Below are positions 1 through 8,937 of a DNA stretch of 23,579 nt, in pieces. Source of the stretch: Leishmania donovani (lineage: Eukaryota > Euglenozoa > Kinetoplastea > Trypanosomatida > Trypanosomatidae); NCBI RefSeq assembly GCF_000227135.1, contig NC_018263.1, positions 970,370 to 993,948 of the forward strand, read 5' to 3'. The translations under genes and the position numbers were made by a program. Each line of letters opens with the position of its first letter. The stretch's first letter is position 1. Under the pieces are notes generated by a model that was not told the DNA's origin, made no database searches, and saw only the letters and a list, made by a program, of their open reading frames with translations.

Positions 1-404
1 GTAGGACCGCCACGAGCCTGCACCGCCTGCCCTCGGGTACGGCTGCGGACTCCTGGTGCCGGCAGACAAGTCTGGGCTGGCGCTGTGCCAAAGAGACTTG
101 CGGCCATGATGAGGATTGGACCAGCTCACTCCGAGCTGTGCCGACGCTCCGGCAAATATGCGCATCCGTCTGCTGCTTTTTTTTCTCCGTGTGCTTCGTT
201 GCGGTGATGTCGGGCTTAATCCTGTGCCTAGCCTGCGCTGCATGCACTGGAACTGCAGGGGACGGAACGACTCCAAGCAGTGTTGGTTGGCCCGGTTCGT
301 GGAGGTCGCTGCGGTGCAAAAGAGGTAGGTGAGCTGCATCTGTGTATGCGTATAACTGTTGAGCTGCTCGTGGTTCAGCGTGCCGTGGAGAAAAAAAAAA
401 CAAA
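1..404 (+). mobile_element. Degenerate ingi/DIRE-derived retroposon remnant (SIDER-like)
   Basis: Decayed 5' portion of an ingi-clade LINE, probably a SIDER-type element; its left end may lie outside the window. In the frame read from about position 116, a Leu/Phe-rich stretch is followed at 200-229 by CGDVGLNPVP. This matches the 2A self-cleaving peptide (DxExNPGP) that L1Tc/ingi elements carry at the N-terminus, but the Glu is Gly and NPGP is NPVP, so it should not work. Directly after it (239-328) comes CMHWNCRGRN...LARFVE, which resembles the first strand of the AP-endonuclease domain of these elements. The frame stops at 326-328, there is no ATG at its head, and other stops lie upstream. 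An A-rich run at 391-404 may be the element's 3' tail. It probably sits in the 3' UTR of a gene left of the window, the usual place for SIDERs. The motif resemblance is seen directly; the family name is inference. Confidence 0.6.
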
Positions 405-2531
405 GATATATTGCACTTCGGTACATGCGTCATGCGACTGCGCCCTCACTGAGTATTCCTGTCTCTCTCTCTCTCTGTTTTTTGCTCGTCGAGTTCCGAG
501 GTGTTCCCCCTTCCCTAGCCCCTAGTCGTTGTGCCTGCTGTTGTTCGTTGTACTCTCGCGCATTTTGCGGACGTTCTGTGTGTGTGTTTGCCTGAAGAGA
601 GAAAATGGAACAACGCTATCCATATGTTGGTGAAGGGGAAGAATGAGCTGGGTCGGCGGAGTGGTAATGCTGAGGGGAGCCCACCACTGCTCGATGCCAC
701 AAGTGGTAAACGCTTCGAGCACCTTTGGAGCCACTCTGTTTGCCGGACAGGTTTGCCATTAGAGTTGCATCTTCCCTCCCTTTCCTCCCTCCTCCTCGAT
801 AACAGCGCTCTCTCTCTCTATTTCTGTCTCTCTGCATAGCACCCTTTCTCTTATACCTCCCTCTCGCAGAGAGCATAAAAAGAGGGCGACAGCGATGCAT
901 TCTCGGGACCGTGGAGGAGAGGCTTGGAACCGAAGTAGAGATAAAGGCATGGGTGAGAGAGAGTGGTGCGAGACATGTGTGGCTTCGTAGCCAGTTGATG
1001 CGACAGAGCACGGCCGGCTCACGTGTGTCTGTCTCTCTCCTCTCCCTTTTGTTTGCCCTCACTGCCGCCTCGCTCTCTCCCCCTTCGACCCATTCTTCCC
1101 TTCCTCCGTTTGATTTGTTTTGTGTCTTTCATGTGACTGACCCTCTCTCTCTTCCTCTCTTTCCTTTTTTTTTTCGAGAGAAGGAGGGAGGGTGGAAGGG
1201 AGAGAAGTGTGGGGGGAAGGGCATGCCCCCTCCTCCTCTACCACCTCACCTCTCTCCCTTCCATACATCGCTTTTCGGATATGTTTGACTTCTTGTATGT
1301 TCTCTTTCTCTCTTTCCGATAAGCGAAAGGGAATGCCAAAAAAAAACACGCCTGTTGACACATCTCTCTGTTGTTCATGCGGTTGCGCTCGTCACGGTTA
1401 CCACGTATATAAAGTCGCGCGTCCATGCCCTCGCAGCCTCTGCGAGCACCTGCCCCTGTGTGTGTGTGTGTGTTTCTCTCTGTATATGTTGTTTTGTCGT
1501 CTGCCATCTCGTCCACATCAAAGGAGATCGCAGACAAGGGAAAAACTTGGCCTGATGACAAGAAAGAAGCTAGTATTTGGGTCACACAACACAGGAAAGC
1601 TCTCACAGAACGGGGCCCCCTGTTGAGTTGGAAGTCTGCCCAGATGTCCTGAAACTCCTCCCCGGTTTTTCGTGGGCTACTACAGGGAGAGAGGAGCGCT
1701 GCGCTTGACTCAATGCCGAATCGGGTGACTCTCACCGCTTTGCTGTCGCAAGCCTCGCTCCCGTGCGTACGGTTGACAAGCAAGGCCTTCCCCTCTTATC
1801 CGCCCCTCCCACGCACGCCCTCAATTTGCCATCACCCTCTCCTCTCTTCTCCCTGCCCCTTCCCCTGCCCTTTCTCTCACCGTGCCTGTAAACATTCTAT
1901 TTCTGTACGCCGCACCTTGCTGCCGTGCCACATCTCCCCCACAACCGGCATCACCACATATGCAAATATGCATGCGTGCGAGTCTCTTTCCCACGTCTTT
2001 GCTTCTGTTTTCCAGCCCTTCCTCCCACCCCTCCCTCCACCCTCACCTAAGCATCGTGCCGCGTACACATCTCAACAGTATCACCTTAATCTTGCAGTTA
2101 CAACGTTCTCTCTCGCTCCGTTTCTGTTAGCGCGCGCGCCTCCGCTCTCTCTCTCCCTCGTGTTGCTCCCCCTCCTCATTCGCCCCAGTTTGCCCTCTTT
2201 TCGCTTCCTCAAAAAGGACTCTCTGCGACTCTTTCCTACGGCCGCTCTCTCCGGTCGTTTTCGTTTGTGCGTCTTCTTTTTTTTTGTTCTGTATTTCTCC
2301 CTGGCAACTCCCCCCTCTCTATCTCATCTCCCTCTTCCTTAGGGGGCTGGGGCCGCTCACTTCTGTCCCTCCCCCATTCCATCCCTCTGACGCGCTCTCA
2401 CTTCCCTCAACAACAGCGTCGGCTTCTGCTCACCTCCTACACTCACCTGCCGTCGCTGCTCCACACACAGCCATCTACAAGGTCATTTCGTTCGTCAACC
2501 CCACAGCCTCACACCTACACGCCGGAACAGC
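405..2531. other. Long intergenic spacer upstream of SMT
   Basis: No credible gene. The + strand is dominated by C/T tracts (for example 1030-1090, 1140-1170, 1800-2060, 2100-2340), short TG runs (about 1460-1480) and A runs. Open frames here are translations of pyrimidine tracts, rich in Ser, Leu and Pro, with no domain. It is expected to hold the 3' UTR and poly(A) region of the gene to the left and the 5' UTR of SMT copy 1. Confidence 0.7.
2258..2342 (+). promoter_or_regulatory. Probable spliced-leader acceptor for SMT copy 1
   Basis: A long, nearly unbroken polypyrimidine tract runs from about 2258 to 2340. The first AG after it is at 2341-2342, giving a 5' UTR of about 189 nt before the ATG at 2532. 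Further AGs at 2469-2470, 2505-2506 and 2529-2530 are weaker alternatives. This follows the known trypanosomatid rule of tract plus first AG; usage is not proven. Confidence 0.5.
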
Positions 2532-2684
2532 ATGTCCGCCGGTGGCCGTGAGACCGCGCCGACGAACCTGATTCGTCGCCGCAACAAGGACGAGACAAAC
2601 GGGGATGTCAGCGCCGCCGCCGACCGCTTCCGCGACCGCTTCGAGAAGGCAACCCTCGAGGAGCGCAAGGCCGCCACCACGACG
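2532..2684 (+). CDS. SMT: Sterol 24-C-methyltransferase copy 1, 5' part only (cut by assembly gap)
   Basis: This is the first 51 codons of an SMT gene, starting at ATG 2532. The 153 coding bases are identical to those of the complete copy at 2944, and identity also covers 22 bases upstream (2510-2531 = 2922-2943). The frame is intact up to the 99-N gap at 2685, so the methyltransferase core and the stop are not visible. The upstream flank differs from that of copy 2, having a long polypyrimidine 5' region. This suggests it is a true first member of a tandem pair rather than a misplaced duplicate read. The N-terminal segment is the variable, charged leader that precedes the SAM-binding fold. 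Whether the gene is complete in the organism cannot be told here, because the gap length is a placeholder and must hide at least 900 bases if the copy is whole. Confidence 0.85.
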
Positions 2685-2783
2685 NNNNNNNNNNNNNNNN
2701 NNNNNNNNNNNNNNNNNNNNNNNNNNNNNNNNNNNNNNNNNNNNNNNNNNNNNNNNNNNNNNNNNNNNNNNNNNNNNNNNNNN
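2685..2783. other. Assembly gap (99 N)
   Basis: Run of 99 N inside SMT copy 1. All three gaps in the window are exactly 99 N, so the size is a placeholder. The block before it (2510-2684) recurs at 2922-3096, so the assembler probably broke on the tandem repeat. Confidence 0.95.
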
Positions 2784-2943
2784 CCCACCCCCCACCCTTC
2801 GCTTCAGCCTCCTCCGTCCATACGCAAAGTTGGGGGCAACCTCCGCGGTCCTCTGAAGATCTCTAGGTTCTCGCTCAGCTCTGTACACTACCTCTTCGCT
2901 TGTTTTTTCCCTACTTACCCCCACACCTACACGCCGGAACAGC
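2784..2943 (+). promoter_or_regulatory. Intergenic region between SMT copies with trans-splice signals
   Basis: This 160-bp stretch holds a pyrimidine tract at 2890-2921. The first AG after the tract is at 2941-2942, only one base before the ATG at 2944. A weaker AG follows a short tract at 2805-2806. The unit from 2922 onward is identical to the sequence before copy 1; the part before 2922 is not. Confidence 0.45.
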
Positions 2944-4005
2944 ATGTCCGCCGGTGGCCGTGAGACCGCGCCGACGAACCTGATTCGTCGCCGCAACAAG
3001 GACGAGACAAACGGGGATGTCAGCGCCGCCGCCGACCGCTTCCGCGACCGCTTCGAGAAGGCAACCCTCGAGGAGCGCAAGGCCGCCACCACGACGATGG
3101 TCAACGAGTACTACGACCTGGTGACGGACTTCTACGAGTACGGCTGGGGCCAGAACTTTCATTTCGCGCCGCGCTACGCCGGCGAGACCTTCTTCGAGTC
3201 CCTCGCGCGCCACGAGTACTTCCTGGCCGCTCGCGGCGGCTTCATGGAGGGCGACCACATCGTCGACGTGGGCTGCGGCGTCGGCGGTCCGGCGCGCAAC
3301 ATGGTTCGCCTCACGCGCTGCAACGTCATCGGCGTCAACAACAACGATTACCAGATCAGCCGCGCTCGCCGTCATGACGCGCTCGCCGGTATGAGCTCCA
3401 AGATCGACTACGTCAAGACCGACTTCTGCAACATGAGCTTAGCCGACAACACCTTCGACGGCGCCTACGCCATCGAGGCCACCTGCCACGCAAAGGACAA
3501 GGTCAAGTGCTATAGCGAGGTCTTCCGTGTCATCAAGCCCGGCACCTGCTTTGTCCTGTACGAGTGGTGCATGACCGACAAGTACAACCCCAATGACGAG
3601 TACCACCGCACAATCAAGCACCGCATCGAGCTGGGCGACGGCCTGCCGGAGATGGAGACGTGCAAACAGGTGATCGAGTACATGAAGCAGGCCGGCTTCG
3701 TGGTGGAGGAGGCCATAGACGTCATCAGTCAGTTCGAATCCAGCCCCATCAAGAGTATCCCGTGGTACCAGCCGCTGGTCGGCGACTATTCGTCCCTGCA
3801 GGGCCTGCGCTCTACCCCGATTGGCCGCATCCTCACGAACGTCATGTGTCGCGTGCTGGAGTTCGTGCGCCTAGCTCCGAAGGGCACGTACAAGGCGACG
3901 GAGGTTTTGGAGGAGGCTGCGGAAAGCCTGGTGGTGGGCGGTCAGCTCGGCATCTTCACGCCGTCCTTCTACATCCGCGCTCGCAAGCCGTCCAAGCAGG
4001 CTTAG
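2944..4005 (+). CDS. SMT: Sterol 24-C-methyltransferase, complete copy
   Basis: This 353-aa protein is the ERG6-type enzyme that transfers a methyl group from S-adenosylmethionine to C24 of the sterol side chain, a step in making ergostane sterols. Mammals lack it, and in Leishmania it is known as an azasterol target and vaccine antigen. Visible motifs: the SMT-specific aromatic block YEYGWG at residues 64-69 followed by FHFAPRY; the SAM-binding glycine motif DVGCGVGGPAR at 108-118; the sterol-binding YAIEATCHA block at 175-183; and a C-terminal SMT domain to residue 353. Length is normal for the family (about 350-380). There is no signal peptide or clear membrane segment; the enzyme is generally ER-associated. 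The start at 2944 is the first ATG after the splice-acceptor region, and the same start occurs in copy 1. It is the second member of a tandem pair. Confidence 0.97.
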   Translation: MSAGGRETAPTNLIRRRNKDETNGDVSAAADRFRDRFEKATLEERKAATTTMVNEYYDLVTDFYEYGWGQNFHFAPRYAGETFFESLARHEYFLAARGGFMEGDHIVDVGCGVGGPARNMVRLTRCNVIGVNNNDYQISRARRHDALAGMSSKIDYVKTDFCNMSLADNTFDGAYAIEATCHAKDKVKCYSEVFRVIKPGTCFVLYEWCMTDKYNPNDEYHRTIKHRIELGDGLPEMETCKQVIEYMKQAGFVVEEAIDVISQFESSPIKSIPWYQPLVGDYSSLQGLRSTPIGRILTNVMCRVLEFVRLAPKGTYKATEVLEEAAESLVVGGQLGIFTPSFYIRARKPSKQA

Positions 4006-4149
4006 GTGTCGAGGTCGCAGAAGGACGACGAACGCGCTGGCTGCTGCCTTTACCTCCGCCATGCCTGCCCGCCAGATGTGTCGTCTTCCACTGGCTGCGT
4101 TTCCTTGGCCATGTATGCACAGGGCGCAGGTACGCACGCTTCTGCTGAA

Positions 4150-4508
4150 GTGTTTTGTTTTTCCGTGGTATGTTGCCCACGCAGCTGTTTTTGTTTCAAG
4201 AGCCCTGGACTTTTTTCTTGCTTTGCAATAGTTCGTTAGTTGGCGCGTGTCTCCACTCCTCCCCAGGCACTCTCCTGCGCGTGTGCGCGGAAAGGATAAT
4301 AACGAATAGTACAACTTTCGTAAACGGAAGTTCCCTTGACCACTCATACGAACGTACACGTGCGAGGAAGGCCAAAAAGATTAAGCAGAGGCCGGCAAGG
4401 AGTCCGCTCAGTGTGCCGGTAAGGTGGTCTTTCCTGGGGGTGTGTCCAGTAGTCCCGGAAACTGCGTGCCTGTCTGCCTATTTGCCTCTGTCAACGTGCG
4501 CACCTCTG
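4150..4508 (+). repeat. SMT 3'-flank block, first copy (359 bp)
   Basis: Bases 4150-4508 recur, apparently without change, at 4608-4966 on the other side of the N gap. The block starts 145 bases after the SMT stop, so it is 3' UTR or spacer sequence. It is either an unmerged overlap of two contig ends or the flank of an additional SMT repeat unit. Confidence 0.9.
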
Positions 4509-4607
4509 NNNNNNNNNNNNNNNNNNNNNNNNNNNNNNNNNNNNNNNNNNNNNNNNNNNNNNNNNNNNNNNNNNNNNNNNNNNNNNNNNNNNNNNNNNNN
4601 NNNNNNN
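4509..4607. other. Assembly gap (99 N)
   Basis: Second 99-N placeholder, lying exactly between the two identical 359-bp blocks. It may represent nothing (overlapping contigs) or a whole missing repeat unit. Confidence 0.95.
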
Positions 4608-4966
4608 GTGTTTTGTTTTTCCGTGGTATGTTGCCCACGCAGCTGTTTTTGTTTCAAGAGCCCTGGACTTTTTTCTTGCTTTGCAATAGTTCGTTAGTTG
4701 GCGCGTGTCTCCACTCCTCCCCAGGCACTCTCCTGCGCGTGTGCGCGGAAAGGATAATAACGAATAGTACAACTTTCGTAAACGGAAGTTCCCTTGACCA
4801 CTCATACGAACGTACACGTGCGAGGAAGGCCAAAAAGATTAAGCAGAGGCCGGCAAGGAGTCCGCTCAGTGTGCCGGTAAGGTGGTCTTTCCTGGGGGTG
4901 TGTCCAGTAGTCCCGGAAACTGCGTGCCTGTCTGCCTATTTGCCTCTGTCAACGTGCGCACCTCTG
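4608..4966 (+). repeat. SMT 3'-flank block, second copy (359 bp)
   Basis: Appears identical to 4150-4508 by eye. From 4967 the sequence becomes unique and continues into the spacer before the EF-hand gene, so this is the copy joined to the right-hand flank. Confidence 0.9.
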
Positions 4967-6856
4967 TTTGTCTGGGTGTGTTTTCGTTGTCTCTTGCATT
5001 GCCTGTATAGCCATGTCGGGTACCAGTTTCTTTTTTCGGTTAGTGTTTTCCAGCGTGTAAGACGACGCCCCAGCCGGAGGTGGTGGTTCTTCAGTTCAGC
5101 ACAGCATTCGATAGACATACACATGTTGGGCCATTCACGTCCAACGACGATAACCAAAAAAAGAAAACAAGACATCTGTGCGAGAAGGGAGGGATGGCAC
5201 GCAACAACAACCAAAAGCGATAAAGCGTAGAGAGGGCAAAAACGGGGTACGTGTAGATGTGCGCGTGTGTGTGTATGCTCAGCCTCCTGTTTTTCGTTTT
5301 GGCTTTGTGCGTTTTGTTGGGCGTTTCTTTTCTCCGCCTCTTCCCCCCCCCCCCTGCTCTAGTTACTTGATTGTTACGTTCCGATTGTTATGCTGTCTGT
5401 GCTTGTGTGTGTGTGTGTATCTGCGTGTACAGACGCATGAGCCGCATGAAGGGCAACATCACTATCATCGCCGCCCTCTCGACCTCACGCCGTTGGCAGC
5501 GTAGATGCACAGCGAAGGCCCGAGCGCATAGTCTTTACACAAATACTTGCACAGACATAGACGAAGATGGTGCACCGAGAAAATACAATCACCAATGAAA
5601 AAAGAATGAAAGCTTCAGGGTCGGTGACCCCCACCCTTCTGTTCCTGTGTTGCTTTTCGCTTCTGTCTGTTCCATATTGTCCTGGTTATTTTCTTTGACC
5701 TTGTGTGTTGGTGTGTGGCACTTTCGGTGTACCTCTTCCTCACTTCTGCCCTCTCCAGCAAACGCCTCCTTGCATGTCGGCAGAGAGAAGGCGAAGCACC
5801 ATGTGCGTGTGCGTCTGTGGGCGCATATTATGTGTGGCTGCACACGGAGAGGCGGGCATACGCTGGCGGGCCCGGTACGGAGAAGGATTGGCCACTCACC
5901 GATTCGCCCCCCCTGCCCATACCCTAACGTACGAGCAACTTACACATTCATGCACCATAGTCGAAAAAGATGCTTGTAGTATTGCGTAAGAACGTTCTGA
6001 GATGCGGTAAAGAAGCAAACGATTTCAGATGCATACGCATACAACTGTGCATGCACGCCAAAACAAAAAGCAGCTCATGCATAGGTATGTACGCGCACAC
6101 GCGTGTGTGTGTGTGTGTATGCTTGTGTGCTTGCGTCGTGATCAGAAAACAAAACAAAACCTTCGCAGCTGAAGACTGCAAAAACAAGAAGCACCACAGA
6201 GGGCTGAGAGCGGCTGCATTCGGAAGCGCATGCAGAGAGGCGCGCCTTGTTGACCGTCAACACGCATGCGAGCTTATGAGTGCGGGAGAAGCTCGGTCGG
6301 AAGAGGGGGTAGTGGAAAGAAGTCGAGGAAGTTTTGTCCGCTTATGTGCGCGTCGGATGGCTGTAGAGCCTCCCCTCGCCCTTGTCTCTCCCTCCCTAAT
6401 GAGCTACTACGCCCACCCCTCCCTGCCGCACCTCGCAGTGCGCTGCCCGGAGGGACGTATCAAACAAGCGGTAAAAAGAAGCAACTTCATGAGGCAGCAG
6501 AGGCGGCTGCTACGGACCTCCCTCTCTCATCCTTCCCCGCCCGCCTCTTGCGCACGGGAGAGTTGCGCTGAAGGTGCAATCCTCGATGCCCGCCCATGGG
6601 GTCACTCTCCTTTCATGTATCTCATTTTGAGCCTCATCTCTCCCGTGTGCTTCTTTCTGTCTCCTTTTGTTTTCCGTCCTCGATGATGTGGTCTCTGATG
6701 CGTTTCTTTGCCTTTGGGGCGTGAGTACGCGTCCAACTTGAGGTACCCCCGCTACGCAAGCAACGCGCGCCGCGTTCGATCTCTCTCTCTGTCAAGTCTA
6801 TTCGCGCATCAGCACGCACACGCACGCGCGCAAGCCTGCCACCGCGCGTGAGAGCC
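4967..6856. other. Spacer between SMT and the EF-hand gene
   Basis: No gene seen. It holds a run of 12 C (5343-5354), TG runs near 5260, 5405 and 6100, an A-rich patch at about 6146-6162, and a strong T/C tract at about 6632-6680 near the right end. The longest open frame (5970-6686) has no domain and reads through repeats. Confidence 0.65.
6777..6796 (+). promoter_or_regulatory. Candidate spliced-leader acceptor for the EF-hand gene
   Basis: A CT-repeat tract (6777-6790) is followed by AG at 6795-6796, which would leave a 60-nt 5' UTR before ATG 6857. A stronger tract lies at about 6632-6680, with its first AG at 6724-6725; either could be used. Confidence 0.35.
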
Positions 6857-7873
6857 ATGCTGAGCGGGAGTGAGCATCACCTGGTGGCTGTGGCCTTTCA
6901 GTCCATGGACCCCAACAACACCGGTATGGTTGCCCTAAGCGAAGTCAAGAAGCGGTACTTCGCGCATGCACACCCGCGCGTAAAGGAGGGCAGCATGGCG
7001 CCATCCGCCGCACGCGACACGTTGGACTACCATTTCGGCGTCTGTGCTGCCGACCACGAAGGCAGCATCACCTTCGATGAATTTCTGGCATACCACGAAA
7101 AGGTCGCCGACGAGGCATACGACGAGCACGTTGGTGACGTCGCAGCCTTCACGGAGAAGACGATCATGGGGTTATGGAGGCTCGGCGACGTGTTGCTGCC
7201 GACAGGTGTGCGTCCCGCCTTTCCGGTAACGCAGGCGCCGACCGGGTTTTACGCGGTGACGCTCATGACGTTGGTTTGGGTAGAGCGTAGGCAGATGGAT
7301 GCGTCTCCGGCTTCCGCTCAGCAATCCTCCAGCAGCGGTGGCGCCGCTCACGATGACCTCTTTGTGCTCCGCGGGATCAAAGACGTGGTCCGCCCCATCT
7401 TTACCCGCGGTGACCTGCCAGACGAGCTGCAGGGCTACTTTGCATACCCGGAGGAGCTGTCCGGGATGGCGATAGACTATGTGGCGCCTCGCTTGTCGAT
7501 TCAGCGATGGTACGACTTCACGTGGGAGTACTCGGAGGGCAAGTACTGCGGCGTCGAAGGTATCATCTCCACCCGTGTAGACCTAGAATCCTTGCCTGCT
7601 GGCCTACGGCAGTTTGTCTGCGAGCATGCCACAGCGGTTTCGCGCGGCACGACATGGATGCAGACAAGGCTCATGATGAACCCCATGTACAAGAAGACGA
7701 GCTCCGCTTACGGATGTGGCGTCAGCGAGGAGTGCCGCAAGATACATCACTGGAAGGTAAAAACGTTTGAGGGGAAGCAGTACGGCAACCAGTACCAAGG
7801 CCTGTGCGGTAAGTACTTTTCCAAGTTGGGGGCGCCGCTGAAGTCCGGCGCCGCCACAGGCATGAACATATAA
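6857..7873 (+). CDS. EF-hand (calcyphosin-like) protein, possible axonemal component
   Basis: The protein is 338 aa from ATG 6857, the first in-frame ATG; the frame extends only three codons further up, from a GTG. The N-terminus resembles calcyphosin-type proteins. A canonical EF-hand loop DPNNTGMVALSE (residues 18-29) has Asp, Asn, Thr, Gly and Glu at the expected positions. It is followed by the HPRVKEG linker and a second loop at 64-75 (AADHEGSITFDE), in which the first calcium ligand is Ala instead of Asp, so this loop probably binds weakly or not at all. The middle (about 100-270) matches nothing I recognise and has a Ser/Gly-rich insert near 155-170. Near the C-terminus, NPMYKKTSSAYG (275-286), with a later FSKLG and GAATGMN ending, resembles the short tail motif of PIERCE-type microtubule inner proteins. 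A role in calcium response or in the flagellar axoneme is inference. There is no signal peptide or membrane segment. Confidence 0.8.
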   Translation: MLSGSEHHLVAVAFQSMDPNNTGMVALSEVKKRYFAHAHPRVKEGSMAPSAARDTLDYHFGVCAADHEGSITFDEFLAYHEKVADEAYDEHVGDVAAFTEKTIMGLWRLGDVLLPTGVRPAFPVTQAPTGFYAVTLMTLVWVERRQMDASPASAQQSSSSGGAAHDDLFVLRGIKDVVRPIFTRGDLPDELQGYFAYPEELSGMAIDYVAPRLSIQRWYDFTWEYSEGKYCGVEGIISTRVDLESLPAGLRQFVCEHATAVSRGTTWMQTRLMMNPMYKKTSSAYGCGVSEECRKIHHWKVKTFEGKQYGNQYQGLCGKYFSKLGAPLKSGAATGMNI

Positions 7874-8937
7874 AGAAGAGTGCCGGTATTGAGGTATGTG
7901 GAACTGAAAAACCGCGAGGGGCAATGTGTGAACCGCGCGAGCTTGCGCTTCGCCTGTGGCCCCTCCTCAGCTCTCTTGTGCGATGCCATGCAAGAGTGCA
8001 TGGGTAGGTGTGGCAGGAGAAGGGGGAAGGGCTGCGCCGTTCGTTTGTTTTCCTGGCCTCCGCCGCGGTCGCATCCGCTGCGCGCAAGGCTTCTGACGAT
8101 GATGGCACGTGTGTTGGAGGAAAAGAGGGGCGGGGGAGAGAGAGAACTGCTCTGCAGTCTCTCTCTCTCGTCAAACCGCCGTGTCTTCCCCACCCATCCA
8201 CTCCCGCCTCCTCGCTGCCGCCACCCTCATCGCTGCTCGTCTGCGTCTGCCTTTTTACAGACGCGCACAGTCGTCTTGTTCGCCAATCGCCTCATGACGT
8301 TTCTCCCGTTGGTCGATGTACACAATGTGATTTGCACCTTTGGCGAACCCCAGCGCCGTTAGAAACAGATGTATGGAACAACCTTCACAAGGGAGGGTGT
8401 TGCGCGGCTAGCGCAGATTCTCGACTCTTCCTTCTTGGAAAGGAGAGAGAGGAAGTCGAAAGTTGCCCTTCCTGTTTTCAGCCGCGTGCCTACGGAAAAG
8501 GACTTTCCCGTTCCCTGCGTTGTGTCTCTCTCTTTCTGCGTGCGCATGCCGCCACCCAAGCTCGTGTGCATCTTCCCTCTTCGAAAGTTGAAGGCATCAC
8601 AGTCGTACGGCTTTCCGCCCGGCTGCAACGCCCCAGCCTGCGCTGCGATGCTCCGAGTCGTTTTGTTTGTTTGTTTCGTCTTACCTTCTTCACACCCTCA
8701 CCCATCCTCGGACTCAACGTCGCTTTTCCTCTTCTCCTTTCCCACCTGCACTCGCCACCGTTTCGCCCCTATGTGGTTGCCTTTCTGTGTTACACGTAAC
8801 CCCACCCCAGAACTGTACGTTTCTCTTGCTCTCGTCATCCTCGCACGAACACCACAGCACATTTTTTTTCGTTCTTTCCTTTCCGTCCCCTATCCCTCGT
8901 GCACACTGACTTCGCCTTCACGGTTTCACCTGCACAG
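7874..8937. other. Spacer downstream of the EF-hand gene
   Basis: No gene seen. It consists of the 3' UTR of the EF-hand gene followed by T/C-rich sequence. At the right end a tract at 8862-8905 leads to a first AG at 8936-8937, a splice-acceptor-like arrangement placed directly before the dehydrogenase pseudogene. Confidence 0.6.

Noticed and set aside
3..332. Second open frame at the left edge, taken as the 3' end of an upstream gene
   Set aside because: It overlaps the frame that carries the 2A and endonuclease motifs, is Cys/Ala-rich without a domain, and is best explained as a shadow of the retroposon remnant.
1713..2342. 209-codon open frame
   Set aside because: It translates the polypyrimidine region; Ser/Leu/Pro-rich with no domain, and it ends at the likely splice acceptor of SMT copy 1.
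2532..2963. Open frames spanning the N runs, such as an SMT product reading through 2685-2783
   Set aside because: Translation through unknown bases is meaningless; the gap size is a placeholder.
3733..3745. GTTCGAATCC-like tRNA T-loop
   Set aside because: It lies inside the SMT coding frame, with no matching D-arm or acceptor stem around it.
5970..6686. 238-codon open frame in the SMT/EF-hand spacer
   Set aside because: It runs through a TG repeat and A-rich patches, with a Cys/Val repeat stretch, no domain and no well-placed acceptor.
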